A stretch of 46,634 bases of DNA from contig CAVFKD010000008.1 in assembly GCA_963623095.1 (NCBI GenBank), positions 1 to 46,634 on the forward strand, written 5' to 3'. The stretch comes from UBA3210 sp963623095. GTDB taxonomy: Bacteria; Bacillota_I; Bacilli_A; RFN20; CAG-449. The notes below the pieces were generated by a model. It was not told the DNA's origin and did not search any database. It saw only the letters and a list, made by a program, of their open reading frames with translations. Below are positions 9,038 through 17,060 of this stretch, in pieces (position 1 is the first letter of the stretch; each line of letters starts with the position of its first letter). A program made the position numbers and the translations under genes.

Positions 9038-11065
9038 ATGGAATACAAAATGTCATATAACGAATATCTATATAACAAGCGTTTAGAATTAAACATGTCT
9101 AGAAAAGATTTCGCAAAATATTTACATATCCCTCATTTATTTTATCACTATTATGAAATTGGTTATGTTAAACCTTCTAAATGGGCAGTTAAAAAAATCT
9201 CTCAAGCATTAAACGAAGATTTTTCTTTGTATCTAGAAGGAATATCTTCTTATCCTATTGAACTTGAAGAACCTGAATCAAGATTTGAAAAATGGTATCG
9301 TCATATCTTATCTAAGAAGATAACTAAATACATCTTATTAATCTCAATTCTTTTATCTAGTTTATTAACATTTTATGGTTTTAATAAATATGCATATACG
9401 ATGGCTAATGCAAGTGAATTTTATTCTTCTCAATATGTAGAATTTGTTCATCAAGTAAGAAAGAAAGGTTCAATAACCTTCTCTTTACTCCATGAAACAG
9501 CTAGACCAGAAATTCATGAAAGCAGCGATACCAAGTTTGTTTCTATTTCCACATCAAGTAACGATTATGCGATTAGAAGTTTAAACGCTTATATCAATTA
9601 TAAAGACACTAAATCTTCTACTTATTATATTGTTCCTAATATCGCAGAAGATTCTTTAACTAAATTAGAAGTTCAATATGTTGATTATAAATCACTTATT
9701 AAATATATGTCTTTTTTCACAATTCAAGATGGTCAATTTATCCTAAGTGAAGCAATGACCACTGAATCAAATGAAAAAATTGATGAAGTTACTTATTTAT
9801 CAGTCCAAGAAAAGATGAAAGCTCATGTAAATGAAGTATATTCTGATTTCACTAATATGATTAAAAATACCCTAGGTATGGATTATTCTTTTAAAACTTT
9901 ATTAGAAGATCATTGTGACGGAGCAACTAATAACCTATTTACAGAAATTTCATCTTTAGGCGCAGGATATATAGGTATATGTTTCATCGCTGGATTCTTA
10001 TTTTTATATTTATTCTCAATCTTCTTTGGAAAAAATAAATATAGAACAAATGAAAATGTAATAGAAATTAAGACTCCGAAAAAAGAATATAAAGAGCCTA
10101 AAAAAGATATGCGTTTCTTCCCATTTATTCCTGAAACCGTCTTTGAAATAGTTGGTATATTCTTAATATTATTTGGTTCAATTAGAGTTATTATCAATGT
10201 CAATATGTTATTTTACAACACAGGAATGACACAAGTAACTTACGATAATGCTTCAAAACAATTATTCATCTATTTCACCGTTGGAATGTTCTTATTATAC
10301 TTTATTGATTTTGATATCTACATGGGTGATAAAAGAAGTATTCGAAATTTCTTTATGTATTTCTTTATCTTCTTTGGATTATATTTCATTGAAACTACAT
10401 TGGTTAATTATTTAACTAAAACTCGTGGTATTACTACTTTTGTTACTCAATATGTCAATGTTCCTAATAACTTTGGAACGATTGCTTGTTATTTTGGTAT
10501 TATGTTTTTCTTATTCTATACGCCAGAATTTATCAACACTAAAAAAAGAACAATCATCTATCGACTTTTATCAATTGTACCAATTGTTTGGATTTTAATT
10601 ACTACTTTCATTCATTTAAATGCAAAATCAATAGGTATTAAAGGTAATATTTGGATTGATTATTTCTTCACTACTGAAAGACCTCAATTCTCTTTCTTGT
10701 GTATCACTTACTTAGTCGGATTATATTTCATTAGATTATTTATTAAGCATAAATATGGTGAAGAACAATCCAAAAAGATCTTCACTGGTAACAAATATTT
10801 CTTCATTAAAAATATCTTAGTATGCATAATTATTTGTTTAATCGCATTAGAAGAATATTTAAATAGAAATATTTCAACTAATGTAAGAGGACTAGGTCAA
10901 TATTATCAAATCATTTATTTAGTCCCATTCTTATTATTCTATCATCCTCATTTAGGAAAAAGATCCAAGATTGTTGATTACTTCACAATGTCACTATATA
11001 CCTTATTTATCTCTATTGGTTATATAGTTGCAATATTCACTGTTATCAGCATGATATTTAATTAG
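9038..11065 (+). CDS. Membrane-embedded protein with N-terminal XRE-like helix-turn-helix
   Basis: A 675-residue protein. Residues 6-68 form an XRE/Cro-type helix-turn-helix (YNEYLYNKRLELNMSRKDFA, then a recognition helix ending in a YEIG turn, then WAVKKISQALNED). Helix 1 is at about 97-117; an outside domain of about 190 residues follows; then a second helix near 310-334, a short charged loop, and about nine more helices to the C-terminus. The layout is a membrane-tethered DNA-binding protein with an extracytoplasmic sensor-like domain and a polytopic tail that I cannot match to a known family. AAAGGAA precedes the start. It is divergent from the lipase-ATPase operon, making that operon the first candidate target. 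It ends in its own terminator at 11064-11085. Confidence 0.72.
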   Translation: MEYKMSYNEYLYNKRLELNMSRKDFAKYLHIPHLFYHYYEIGYVKPSKWAVKKISQALNEDFSLYLEGISSYPIELEEPESRFEKWYRHILSKKITKYILLISILLSSLLTFYGFNKYAYTMANASEFYSSQYVEFVHQVRKKGSITFSLLHETARPEIHESSDTKFVSISTSSNDYAIRSLNAYINYKDTKSSTYYIVPNIAEDSLTKLEVQYVDYKSLIKYMSFFTIQDGQFILSEAMTTESNEKIDEVTYLSVQEKMKAHVNEVYSDFTNMIKNTLGMDYSFKTLLEDHCDGATNNLFTEISSLGAGYIGICFIAGFLFLYLFSIFFGKNKYRTNENVIEIKTPKKEYKEPKKDMRFFPFIPETVFEIVGIFLILFGSIRVIINVNMLFYNTGMTQVTYDNASKQLFIYFTVGMFLLYFIDFDIYMGDKRSIRNFFMYFFIFFGLYFIETTLVNYLTKTRGITTFVTQYVNVPNNFGTIACYFGIMFFLFYTPEFINTKKRTIIYRLLSIVPIVWILITTFIHLNAKSIGIKGNIWIDYFFTTERPQFSFLCITYLVGLYFIRLFIKHKYGEEQSKKIFTGNKYFFIKNILVCIIICLIALEEYLNRNISTNVRGLGQYYQIIYLVPFLLFYHPHLGKRSKIVDYFTMSLYTLFISIGYIVAIFTVISMIFN

Positions 11066-11085
11066 TCCTTGCAAAAGGACTTTTT
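11064..11085 (+). terminator. Intrinsic terminator of the XRE-membrane protein
   Basis: AGTCCTT (11064-11070) pairs with AAGGACT (11075-11081) around a GCAA (GNRA) tetraloop, followed by TTTT. The stem overlaps the TAG stop codon. Confidence 0.85.
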
Positions 11086-11185
11086 AAATGCTAATTTTTG
11101 AAACATTTTTTATTTTTTTGTAATTTTATAATGCAATAATTTATCATTTATATTATTATGTCACTATCAAAAGGAGAATCAACCA

Positions 11186-11719
11186 ATGAAAAAGCAAGAA
11201 ATCGATTCAAGAATCACTAATGCATTAATCTCTTTAATGGAAGAAAATGATTATGATTCTATCTCTATTACTGATATTACTAACAAAGCTAATTTAAGCA
11301 GAGTTACTTACTATCGTCATTTCAATACAAAAGAAGATATCTTAATTAAATTTTTTGAAATAACAAAAGATAAATTCATCGAACAAGTAAAAGCAAATAA
11401 CCTTGCTAGAACACCTGAATCAAATGAAATTGTTATATTATCTTTATTCTTATTCTTTAAAGCTAATATGAATACAAATAAATGTTTAAGAAAAGCACAT
11501 TTAGATATGAAGTTATTAGATTTCTTATCTAACGAATTTTTAAAAACTCTTCCAGTTCAATTAGATAAATATGTTGCTTATTTCCTCGCAGGAGCTTTAT
11601 TTAATATCATGATTAACTGGTTAGATAATGATTGTAAAGATCCTATTGAAGAAGTATCTAAACCATTTATTGAACTTCAAAAAGCTATGGATAAAAAGAA
11701 AGAAGAATTAAACGCTTAG
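11186..11719 (+). CDS. TetR/AcrR-family transcriptional regulator
   Basis: A 177-residue regulator. Residues 8-55 hold the TetR DNA-binding domain, including SISITDITNKANLSRVTYYRHF followed by KEDIL, a textbook TetR helix-turn-helix. The C-terminal helical domain (70-177) would bind an unknown ligand and dimerise; its form resembles the short C-terminal domains of TetR proteins such as DhaS-like members. AAAGGAG precedes the start. It is monocistronic, with its own terminator. No adjacent efflux or target gene is obvious; the closest divergent or convergent genes are the XRE-membrane protein and a small lipoprotein, so its targets are unknown. Confidence 0.88.
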   Translation: MKKQEIDSRITNALISLMEENDYDSISITDITNKANLSRVTYYRHFNTKEDILIKFFEITKDKFIEQVKANNLARTPESNEIVILSLFLFFKANMNTNKCLRKAHLDMKLLDFLSNEFLKTLPVQLDKYVAYFLAGALFNIMINWLDNDCKDPIEEVSKPFIELQKAMDKKKEELNA

Positions 11720-11726
11720 TCCAAAT

Positions 11727-11760
11727 AAAAATCCCTCAGTATTAACTGAAGGATTTTTTT
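11727..11760. terminator. Bidirectional terminator between TetR gene and small lipoprotein
   Basis: AAAAATCC (11727-11734) pairs with GGATTTTT (11751-11758), and the inner TCAGT with ACTGA, with one C/A mismatch and an ATTA loop. Both strands have a T-tract, so it can serve both convergent genes. Confidence 0.85.
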
Positions 11761-11768
11761 AATAATTA

Positions 11769-12242
11769 CTATAGATTTGAATAATCGTAAATATCATTAC
11801 CTTTATAAGTGATTTTATAATCATCTTCACCTTTTACTTCAAAGCAAGTATAAAATGAAGTTGTATCAACGCTATAAGAATCAATTGCTTTATTTTTTTC
11901 AATAACTATTTCATTTTTTGTGCCTGTAATATAAGCGTAACTTCCTGAATCACTTGAAAAGCCCGTAGCCCAACCTTCACAGAAATATAATGCTGTATAA
12001 GTTTTTCCTCCAGTTACTAATGCAAAATCAGTATTTTTAAGAGTTACACTACCATCTGTATTATTACTTGCGTTTAAATAAATAATATAAACTGTATCAT
12101 CTTTTCCTTTGCCAGAAGCAAAACCTTGGAATTGTTTAGATGTATATGAAATTCTAAAGTTAACATCTTCGCTTGCAGAACATGAAGTAAATAATGTTGA
12201 GATCGCTAATAAGGATAAAGAAGCTTTTAATAATTTTTTCAT
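11769..12242 (-). CDS. Small secreted lipoprotein, unknown function
   Basis: A 157-residue lipoprotein. The signal peptide MKKLLKASLSLLAIS ends in lipobox LFTSC. The mature part looks like one beta-sandwich domain with alternating hydrophobic strands, broadly like the Ig-fold lipoproteins of the DUF4352/Telomeric type, but the match is weak. I chose the ATG at 12242 because AAAGGAA lies upstream and the signal peptide begins there; an in-frame ATG 13 codons earlier would add a charged segment before it. Nothing in the neighbourhood gives a clear function. Confidence 0.72.
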   Translation of the reverse strand: MKKLLKASLSLLAISTLFTSCSASEDVNFRISYTSKQFQGFASGKGKDDTVYIIYLNASNNTDGSVTLKNTDFALVTGGKTYTALYFCEGWATGFSSDSGSYAYITGTKNEIVIEKNKAIDSYSVDTTSFYTCFEVKGEDDYKITYKGNDIYDYSNL

Positions 12243-12384
12243 AAATAATTTTCCTTTCTTTTGACTTATTAATAATATCACTTTAAATTAAATAAATCAT
12301 TTTAGATTGATATTTATTCGAAAAAATAAATATATATCGATTAAATTAAAAATATGATATGATAAAAAGCAAGGAGTAATAAAC

Positions 12385-13020
12385 ATGAAACAAAGTATAT
12401 TTTTTGACTTAGATGGTACATTATGGGATGCAATTGATCAAATAAAAGAAAGTTGGAATCAAACAATGATTGATTTAAAAGAGCCTTTTAGATTCTCTTT
12501 TGAAATGATTAAATCAACAATGGGTTTAACTCCCCTTGAAACTCTTCCTATCACTTTCCCAGGGTTAGAAGAAGATAAAGCAATGGTCTTATTCCAAGAA
12601 TGTGTCAAAGGAGAAATCAAATTTTTAGCGAAAAAACCTGGTATTTTATATCCTAACGAAGAAAAAGTATTAGGAGAATTAATGAAAGATTATTCTTTAT
12701 ACATCGTTTCTAATTGCGATAAAGGTTATATTGAAAATTATCTTTCTTCATGCCATATGGATAAATATTTTAAAGGCAAATTATGCGCAGGAGATTTAGG
12801 TCTTGCAAAATGGCAAAATATAAAATATTTAAAAGAAAAAGAAGGTATAGATGAAGTAATCTATGTTGGTGATACTTTAAAAGATAAAGTAGAATCAACT
12901 AAAGCAGGCGTAAAATTCATTCATGCCGCGTATGGATTTGGCGTAATTGAAGATGATCAATACAAGATTGATTCATTAGATGAATTACCATCTTTGGCTA
13001 AAAACTTATTCTCAAAATAA
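12385..13020 (+). CDS. HAD-superfamily hydrolase (phosphoglycolate phosphatase-like)
   Basis: A 211-residue cytoplasmic phosphatase. Motif I is FFDLDGTLW with nucleophile Asp8 and acid/base Asp10; motif II is IVSNCDKG; motif III Lys is in LAKWQN; motif IV is IYVGDTLKDK. A helical cap lies between motifs I and II, as in Gph/PGMB-type enzymes. The substrate is not fixed by sequence: phosphoglycolate, pyrophosphate and sugar phosphates are all possible in this subfamily. AAGGAG precedes the start. The gene has its own terminator at 13040-13074 and seems monocistronic. Confidence 0.88.
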   Translation: MKQSIFFDLDGTLWDAIDQIKESWNQTMIDLKEPFRFSFEMIKSTMGLTPLETLPITFPGLEEDKAMVLFQECVKGEIKFLAKKPGILYPNEEKVLGELMKDYSLYIVSNCDKGYIENYLSSCHMDKYFKGKLCAGDLGLAKWQNIKYLKEKEGIDEVIYVGDTLKDKVESTKAGVKFIHAAYGFGVIEDDQYKIDSLDELPSLAKNLFSK

Positions 13021-13039
13021 ATGTAAAAACAATCTAAAT

Positions 13040-13078
13040 AATCTAGCTGCCAAAAATTTGGGGCTAGATTTTATTTTA
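13040..13078 (+). terminator. Intrinsic terminator of the HAD phosphatase
   Basis: AATCTAGC (13040-13047) pairs with GCTAGATT (13063-13070), with an inner CCAAA/TTTGG stem, followed by TTTATTTT. Confidence 0.85.
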
Positions 13079-13113
13079 ATTTCATATAAAATATATTTAA
13101 GGAGATTTTTTAT

Positions 13114-14532
13114 ATGGATAATCAAACTCAAGAACAAAAGCCATTAAAGCTAAACCTCAAAAGAACATTTATAATCGGGTTTGCTTTTTTTGGTATCCTC
13201 TTACTATGGCAAGTCTATGATTCATGGTGCCCTACTTTCTTAACTGAACTATTTTCGAAAGCTTTAGGTTCAACTAACGCAAAAGAAGTTCAATATCTAG
13301 TCGGTATTATGATGGCAATGGATAATTTAGCTGCCTTAATTTTATTACCAATATTTGGTAAGCTATCTGATAAAACACATACAAGAATTGGTAAAAGAAT
13401 GCCTTATATTCTAGTAGGAACATTCGTCTGCGCCGTTTCTTTCCCATTTATTCCTGTATTCTTCCATTACAATAATTTAGTTGGAACTATCATTATGATG
13501 GGTATTGTTGTTTGCTTTATGATGATGTATCGTAATCCTGCGGTTGCCTTAATGCCTGATTTAACTCCAAAGCCATTAAGATCTAAAGCAAATGGTATTA
13601 TTAATATCATGGGATATATTGGTGGAGCTTGTGCAACAATTGTTGGTATATTCTTTGTTTTAAGCCAATATTTAGGAACAAAGAAAGTCACATGGCAAAC
13701 AGGTAATATTTGGGCTATTGAAGTTCCTTTCTTACTTGCTTCAGTATTAATGGTTATTTCAGCATTAGTATTATTCTTCAATATTAAAGAAAATAAAATT
13801 GAAGAAGAAATGAAAGATGAATTAGCTCGTGGTGAAGAATTAGCCGCGGTCGAAAATAAAATCGATGATGATAAACCAATGTCTAGTGCGAATAAAAGAA
13901 TGCTTATCTTTATTTTAATCGCTGAATTCTTCTGGTTTATGGCGGATAATGGTATTTCTACATTCATGGGTAATTACACTATTTATTATTTAAAAGCTAG
14001 TACCTCATCTAATATGATTAACACTATTGTTGGAGGTCTAGGATCTGTTATTGGCTTTGCATTTGGTGGTTATATTGCAGAAAAGATTGGTCGTAAATGG
14101 ACAGTTGTTTCTGGTTTACTTCTTTCTTTAGTAGCTTATGCATTCTGGTCAATTGCTTCTTTCACATTCTTAAAAGGTGCGGCAGGAAGTGGTTCATTCC
14201 CATTTGTAATTTATGTTATTTGGTTCATTAAAGGTTTAGGTATGTCTTTAGTACATGTCAATTCCTTCCCAATGGTTGTTGAACTTTGCTCTTCAAAAAA
14301 GATTGGTGCATTTACAGGTTATTATTATGCTTCTAGTATGGCGGCTCAAACAATCACTCCTGTTGCGTTAGGTTCATTAATGTTAATTGAATCATTAGAC
14401 TTTGGTTTCTTACCAATCTATGCATTAATTTGTTTAAGCTGCGCAACTGGTATGTTTATCTTTGTTAAGAATGTAAAAATCAATAAAGTAAAAGTATCTA
14501 AAGGTTTAGAAGCCTTCGATCAAGAGGATTAA
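13114..14532 (+). CDS. MFS transporter, GPH/SLC45-like sugar:cation symporter type
   Basis: A 472-residue transporter with twelve predicted helices and a charged central loop (about 225-260). The start FAFFGILLLWQVYDSWCP and the loop 2-3 motif GKLSDKTHTRIGKRMPYI are typical of MFS proteins of the GPH/SLC45-like group, which move sugars or glycosides with cations. AAGGAG precedes the start. The next gene, a glycerophosphodiester phosphodiesterase, starts 1 nt after the stop, so the two are co-translated. That pairing suggests the imported compound could be a glycerophosphodiester or a glycosylated glycerol compound, but the family does not by itself indicate this. It is the first gene of a two-gene operon. 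Confidence 0.88.
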   Translation: MDNQTQEQKPLKLNLKRTFIIGFAFFGILLLWQVYDSWCPTFLTELFSKALGSTNAKEVQYLVGIMMAMDNLAALILLPIFGKLSDKTHTRIGKRMPYILVGTFVCAVSFPFIPVFFHYNNLVGTIIMMGIVVCFMMMYRNPAVALMPDLTPKPLRSKANGIINIMGYIGGACATIVGIFFVLSQYLGTKKVTWQTGNIWAIEVPFLLASVLMVISALVLFFNIKENKIEEEMKDELARGEELAAVENKIDDDKPMSSANKRMLIFILIAEFFWFMADNGISTFMGNYTIYYLKASTSSNMINTIVGGLGSVIGFAFGGYIAEKIGRKWTVVSGLLLSLVAYAFWSIASFTFLKGAAGSGSFPFVIYVIWFIKGLGMSLVHVNSFPMVVELCSSKKIGAFTGYYYASSMAAQTITPVALGSLMLIESLDFGFLPIYALICLSCATGMFIFVKNVKINKVKVSKGLEAFDQED

Positions 14533-14533
14533 T

Positions 14534-15271
14534 ATGAAAAAAGAAGAATTAAAAAAATCATTAGATCCACGTTTCTTTTTAGGTATATGTCACCGTGGTT
14601 ATCACAATAAAAACGATATCGAAAATGGGTTAAAAGCCTTTCAAAATGCGATAGATAATAATATGGCAATTGAATTAGATGTTCATCTAACTAAAGATAA
14701 TAAGTTAATTGTTATCCATGATTCAAACTTAAAAAGAGTCACAGGAAAAGAAGGTATTGTTGAAGATTTAACTGTTGAACAATTACAAAACGATTACAAA
14801 TTAAACAATGGCGAAACTATCCCAACATTACAAGAAGTTCTATCTTTAATCGATGAAAAAGTACCTTTAGTTATCGAATTAAAAGTATATAAGCGCAATT
14901 ACAAACCTCTAGGTAATAAATTAAAAGAAGAATTAAAATCAATCAAAGATAAATCTAAATATATGCTTATTTCCTTTGATCCTAGAGCCTTACTTCCATT
15001 TAAGAAATTTGGTATTGTAAGACAATTACTAGTCGCACATGACAATAAGCATGAATATGTTTACCACTTTAGGCACTTCTTTGAAGGAGTTGACTTAGAA
15101 TATACTTTCTTAACTATGAAAAAAGTACAAAGATATTCTAAGAAACATATAATAAATATTTGGACTGTAGAAGATAAAGGTATTGTCACTTCTTCTCTTC
15201 CATACGTTGATACAATCACTTTCCAAAATATCGATTGCAATTTTGTTAGAGATTCATTAAAAACAAAATAG
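14534..15271 (+). CDS. Glycerophosphodiester phosphodiesterase
   Basis: A 245-residue enzyme of the GDPD family (TIM barrel). The catalytic residues are visible: His20-Arg21-Gly22 (CHRGYH), metal ligands Glu47 and Asp49 (IELDVHLTKD), and His62 (IVIHDSNL). Later parts include PTLQEVLSLID, VIELK, and the C-terminal WTVED. It hydrolyses glycerophosphodiesters to sn-glycerol-3-phosphate and an alcohol. No signal peptide is present, so it acts in the cytoplasm on imported substrate. It overlaps functionally with the MFS transporter encoded 1 nt upstream; a GAGG motif at the end of the transporter gene serves as its ribosome binding site. A terminator follows. Confidence 0.93.
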   Translation: MKKEELKKSLDPRFFLGICHRGYHNKNDIENGLKAFQNAIDNNMAIELDVHLTKDNKLIVIHDSNLKRVTGKEGIVEDLTVEQLQNDYKLNNGETIPTLQEVLSLIDEKVPLVIELKVYKRNYKPLGNKLKEELKSIKDKSKYMLISFDPRALLPFKKFGIVRQLLVAHDNKHEYVYHFRHFFEGVDLEYTFLTMKKVQRYSKKHIINIWTVEDKGIVTSSLPYVDTITFQNIDCNFVRDSLKTK

Positions 15272-15295
15272 ATGGCTTAATTGCCATCTTTTTTG
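15270..15295 (+). terminator. Intrinsic terminator of the MFS-GDPD operon
   Basis: AGATGGC (15270-15276) pairs with GCCATCT (15283-15289) around TTAATT, followed by a run of T. Confidence 0.9.
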
Positions 15296-15297
15296 AT

Positions 15298-15328
15298 GAT
15301 TTGACAAATCAAATCTATATATTATAAT
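15298..15328 (+). promoter_or_regulatory. Strong SigA-type promoter with palindrome over the -35 box
   Basis: TTGACA (15301-15306) and TATAAT (15323-15328) are both perfect, with a 16-bp spacer. A 13-nt palindrome, GATTTGACAAATC (15298-15310), covers the -35 box and is a possible repressor site. It drives the two-lipoprotein operon. Confidence 0.75.
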
Positions 15329-15354
15329 AATATATAAATCTAGGAGGTCTTCAT

Positions 15355-17052
15355 ATGAATTGTAAAAAAATAATGTGTGCAGGTTTATCTTTATTCACTA
15401 TCACTAGCTTAGTTAGTTGTAAAGGAACAACAACTATTGAAGATACAGAAAAAGAAATCACTCCTGAAACCACTTATCATGAAGGCACTTTAAAAGCAAA
15501 TACAAATGGTGTCCTTGATTTTATGTTAGATACTTTAAAGATGGCTGGTAAATCTTATCTTAATAATATTATCCTTTCCATCGCTAAAGAAGGTTTTAAT
15601 TCCGTTTTAAAAGCAATGGGATTTGATACTAGAACCGTAGAGCAAAAGAAATTAGATGAAATCTCTACAAGATTAGATACTATGCAAAAAAGCATTGATG
15701 ATGGTTTTAAAAATGTCATGCGTAAGGAAGTTCAAATTTATAACGAACAAATTATGAATGATTTATTAAAGAAAATTGATGATGTTAAAACTCCTTTAAT
15801 GGAATGCATTGTTACAATGAATTTAATCGCAGAAAACGAATTAGATGATAATGTATCAAGCGAAACAATCACTCAACAAAAAAATACATTCTATAACAAA
15901 TTAGCTTCATTAAAATTTGTCACTCTTTCCATGAATGAATTATGGAACGCTACCGAAAATTTTGCTGAATCAATCTTACATCCTAATCCTTCAAATACAT
16001 CATTAACTTTATTTGATTTCTATGAAGATACATTTGGTGCATTAGAAACTTGGGATACAATGATGGTTCAACCTCGAAGAAAATTCATCGCCTATTTAGC
16101 GTATTTAGTCAATTCAATGGCTCAATTATCTCAAATATATGCAAGTTATAAAATTTCTTCTTTACCAGAAGGAGATCCTTCAATTTCAGGGATTAACACA
16201 GGTATTAATGCGATGTTAAATCGTGTTGGTGATTTAAATGAATATTTCCAAACAAAGTTAAAAGAATTAGATGCAATTGAAACTAAACACGATGAAGAAA
16301 AAGTTATGATTCATCGTTCTAGATCAAGTGATAGTGATGGCAATTTAGTTATCTCACAATATGAAATATCTTCTCGTTTATTCACTGTTACTACTTGTAA
16401 TAGCAATAATAACTATGTTTCATTCACTCATAATGAAGGAACAAGAAGATCTACTAAAAACAATAAATTCTGGCAAGGATATATTTATACTTTAGATTGT
16501 TCTTCGTCCGTCCCACTTTATCAATCAATTATTAATGAATATAAAGTTTATAATGCTTATTTAGGTAATTCTAATTATACTTCTTACACAATTAAAGACT
16601 ATTTAATTGATATTGGCTTTTATTATAGACTCAATAATGAAATTGGTTTTAATAGATCTTTAGGTTTCTATCAAGGTATCTTTGATTCTGATTATGGAGT
16701 AAGTGGAGGAACTATTAACCATTATAACAACTTAGGTGTTAAATATTATTCTTTCCAAAATTTAGATACTGAAGGAACTATGTGTTTTTATAGTAAAATT
16801 CACCGTTATATGTCTAGTATCTTCTCTAGTGAAACTTGGACTATTGATCAAGATGAATTAACTAACTATTATTTAGTTTTCTTAGAAAAAGATCAAAAAA
16901 CTTTAGTTGGCGATATTAAAGATACTTTAATTGAATCAAATTATTTAAATAGTAAAACAACATATTGGGAAAAACACTTTAAAGGCTTTAGATCTTGGAG
17001 TTCTTCTTCTGGAAGCAAAGTAACTTTAGATGATGAACAAATCGATAAGTAG
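15355..17052 (+). CDS. Large helical lipoprotein, unknown function
   Basis: A 565-residue lipoprotein. The signal peptide ends in lipobox LVSC with Cys22. Residues about 45-85 form a long hydrophobic/amphipathic helix region (DFMLDTLKMAGKSYL and onward), and 95-150 look like a coiled coil (KLDEISTRLDTMQKSIDDGF). More helices run to about 310. Residues 320-565 appear beta-rich, with many Tyr, Ser and Asn. A helical bundle with a hydrophobic helix, then a beta-rich tail, recalls alpha-helical toxins of the Cry or HBL type, but I cannot show homology; it could equally be a surface adhesion or scaffold protein. AGGAGG precedes the start. It shares an operon with the phosphatase lipoprotein 8 nt downstream. 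Confidence 0.65.
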   Translation: MNCKKIMCAGLSLFTITSLVSCKGTTTIEDTEKEITPETTYHEGTLKANTNGVLDFMLDTLKMAGKSYLNNIILSIAKEGFNSVLKAMGFDTRTVEQKKLDEISTRLDTMQKSIDDGFKNVMRKEVQIYNEQIMNDLLKKIDDVKTPLMECIVTMNLIAENELDDNVSSETITQQKNTFYNKLASLKFVTLSMNELWNATENFAESILHPNPSNTSLTLFDFYEDTFGALETWDTMMVQPRRKFIAYLAYLVNSMAQLSQIYASYKISSLPEGDPSISGINTGINAMLNRVGDLNEYFQTKLKELDAIETKHDEEKVMIHRSRSSDSDGNLVISQYEISSRLFTVTTCNSNNNYVSFTHNEGTRRSTKNNKFWQGYIYTLDCSSSVPLYQSIINEYKVYNAYLGNSNYTSYTIKDYLIDIGFYYRLNNEIGFNRSLGFYQGIFDSDYGVSGGTINHYNNLGVKYYSFQNLDTEGTMCFYSKIHRYMSSIFSSETWTIDQDELTNYYLVFLEKDQKTLVGDIKDTLIESNYLNSKTTYWEKHFKGFRSWSSSSGSKVTLDDEQIDK

Positions 17053-17060
17053 GTGAAAAT

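Noticed and set aside
13467..13967. A long minus-strand open frame opposite the MFS transporter
   Set aside because: It is the mirror of a well-supported coding region, has no ribosome binding site and no recognisable domain.
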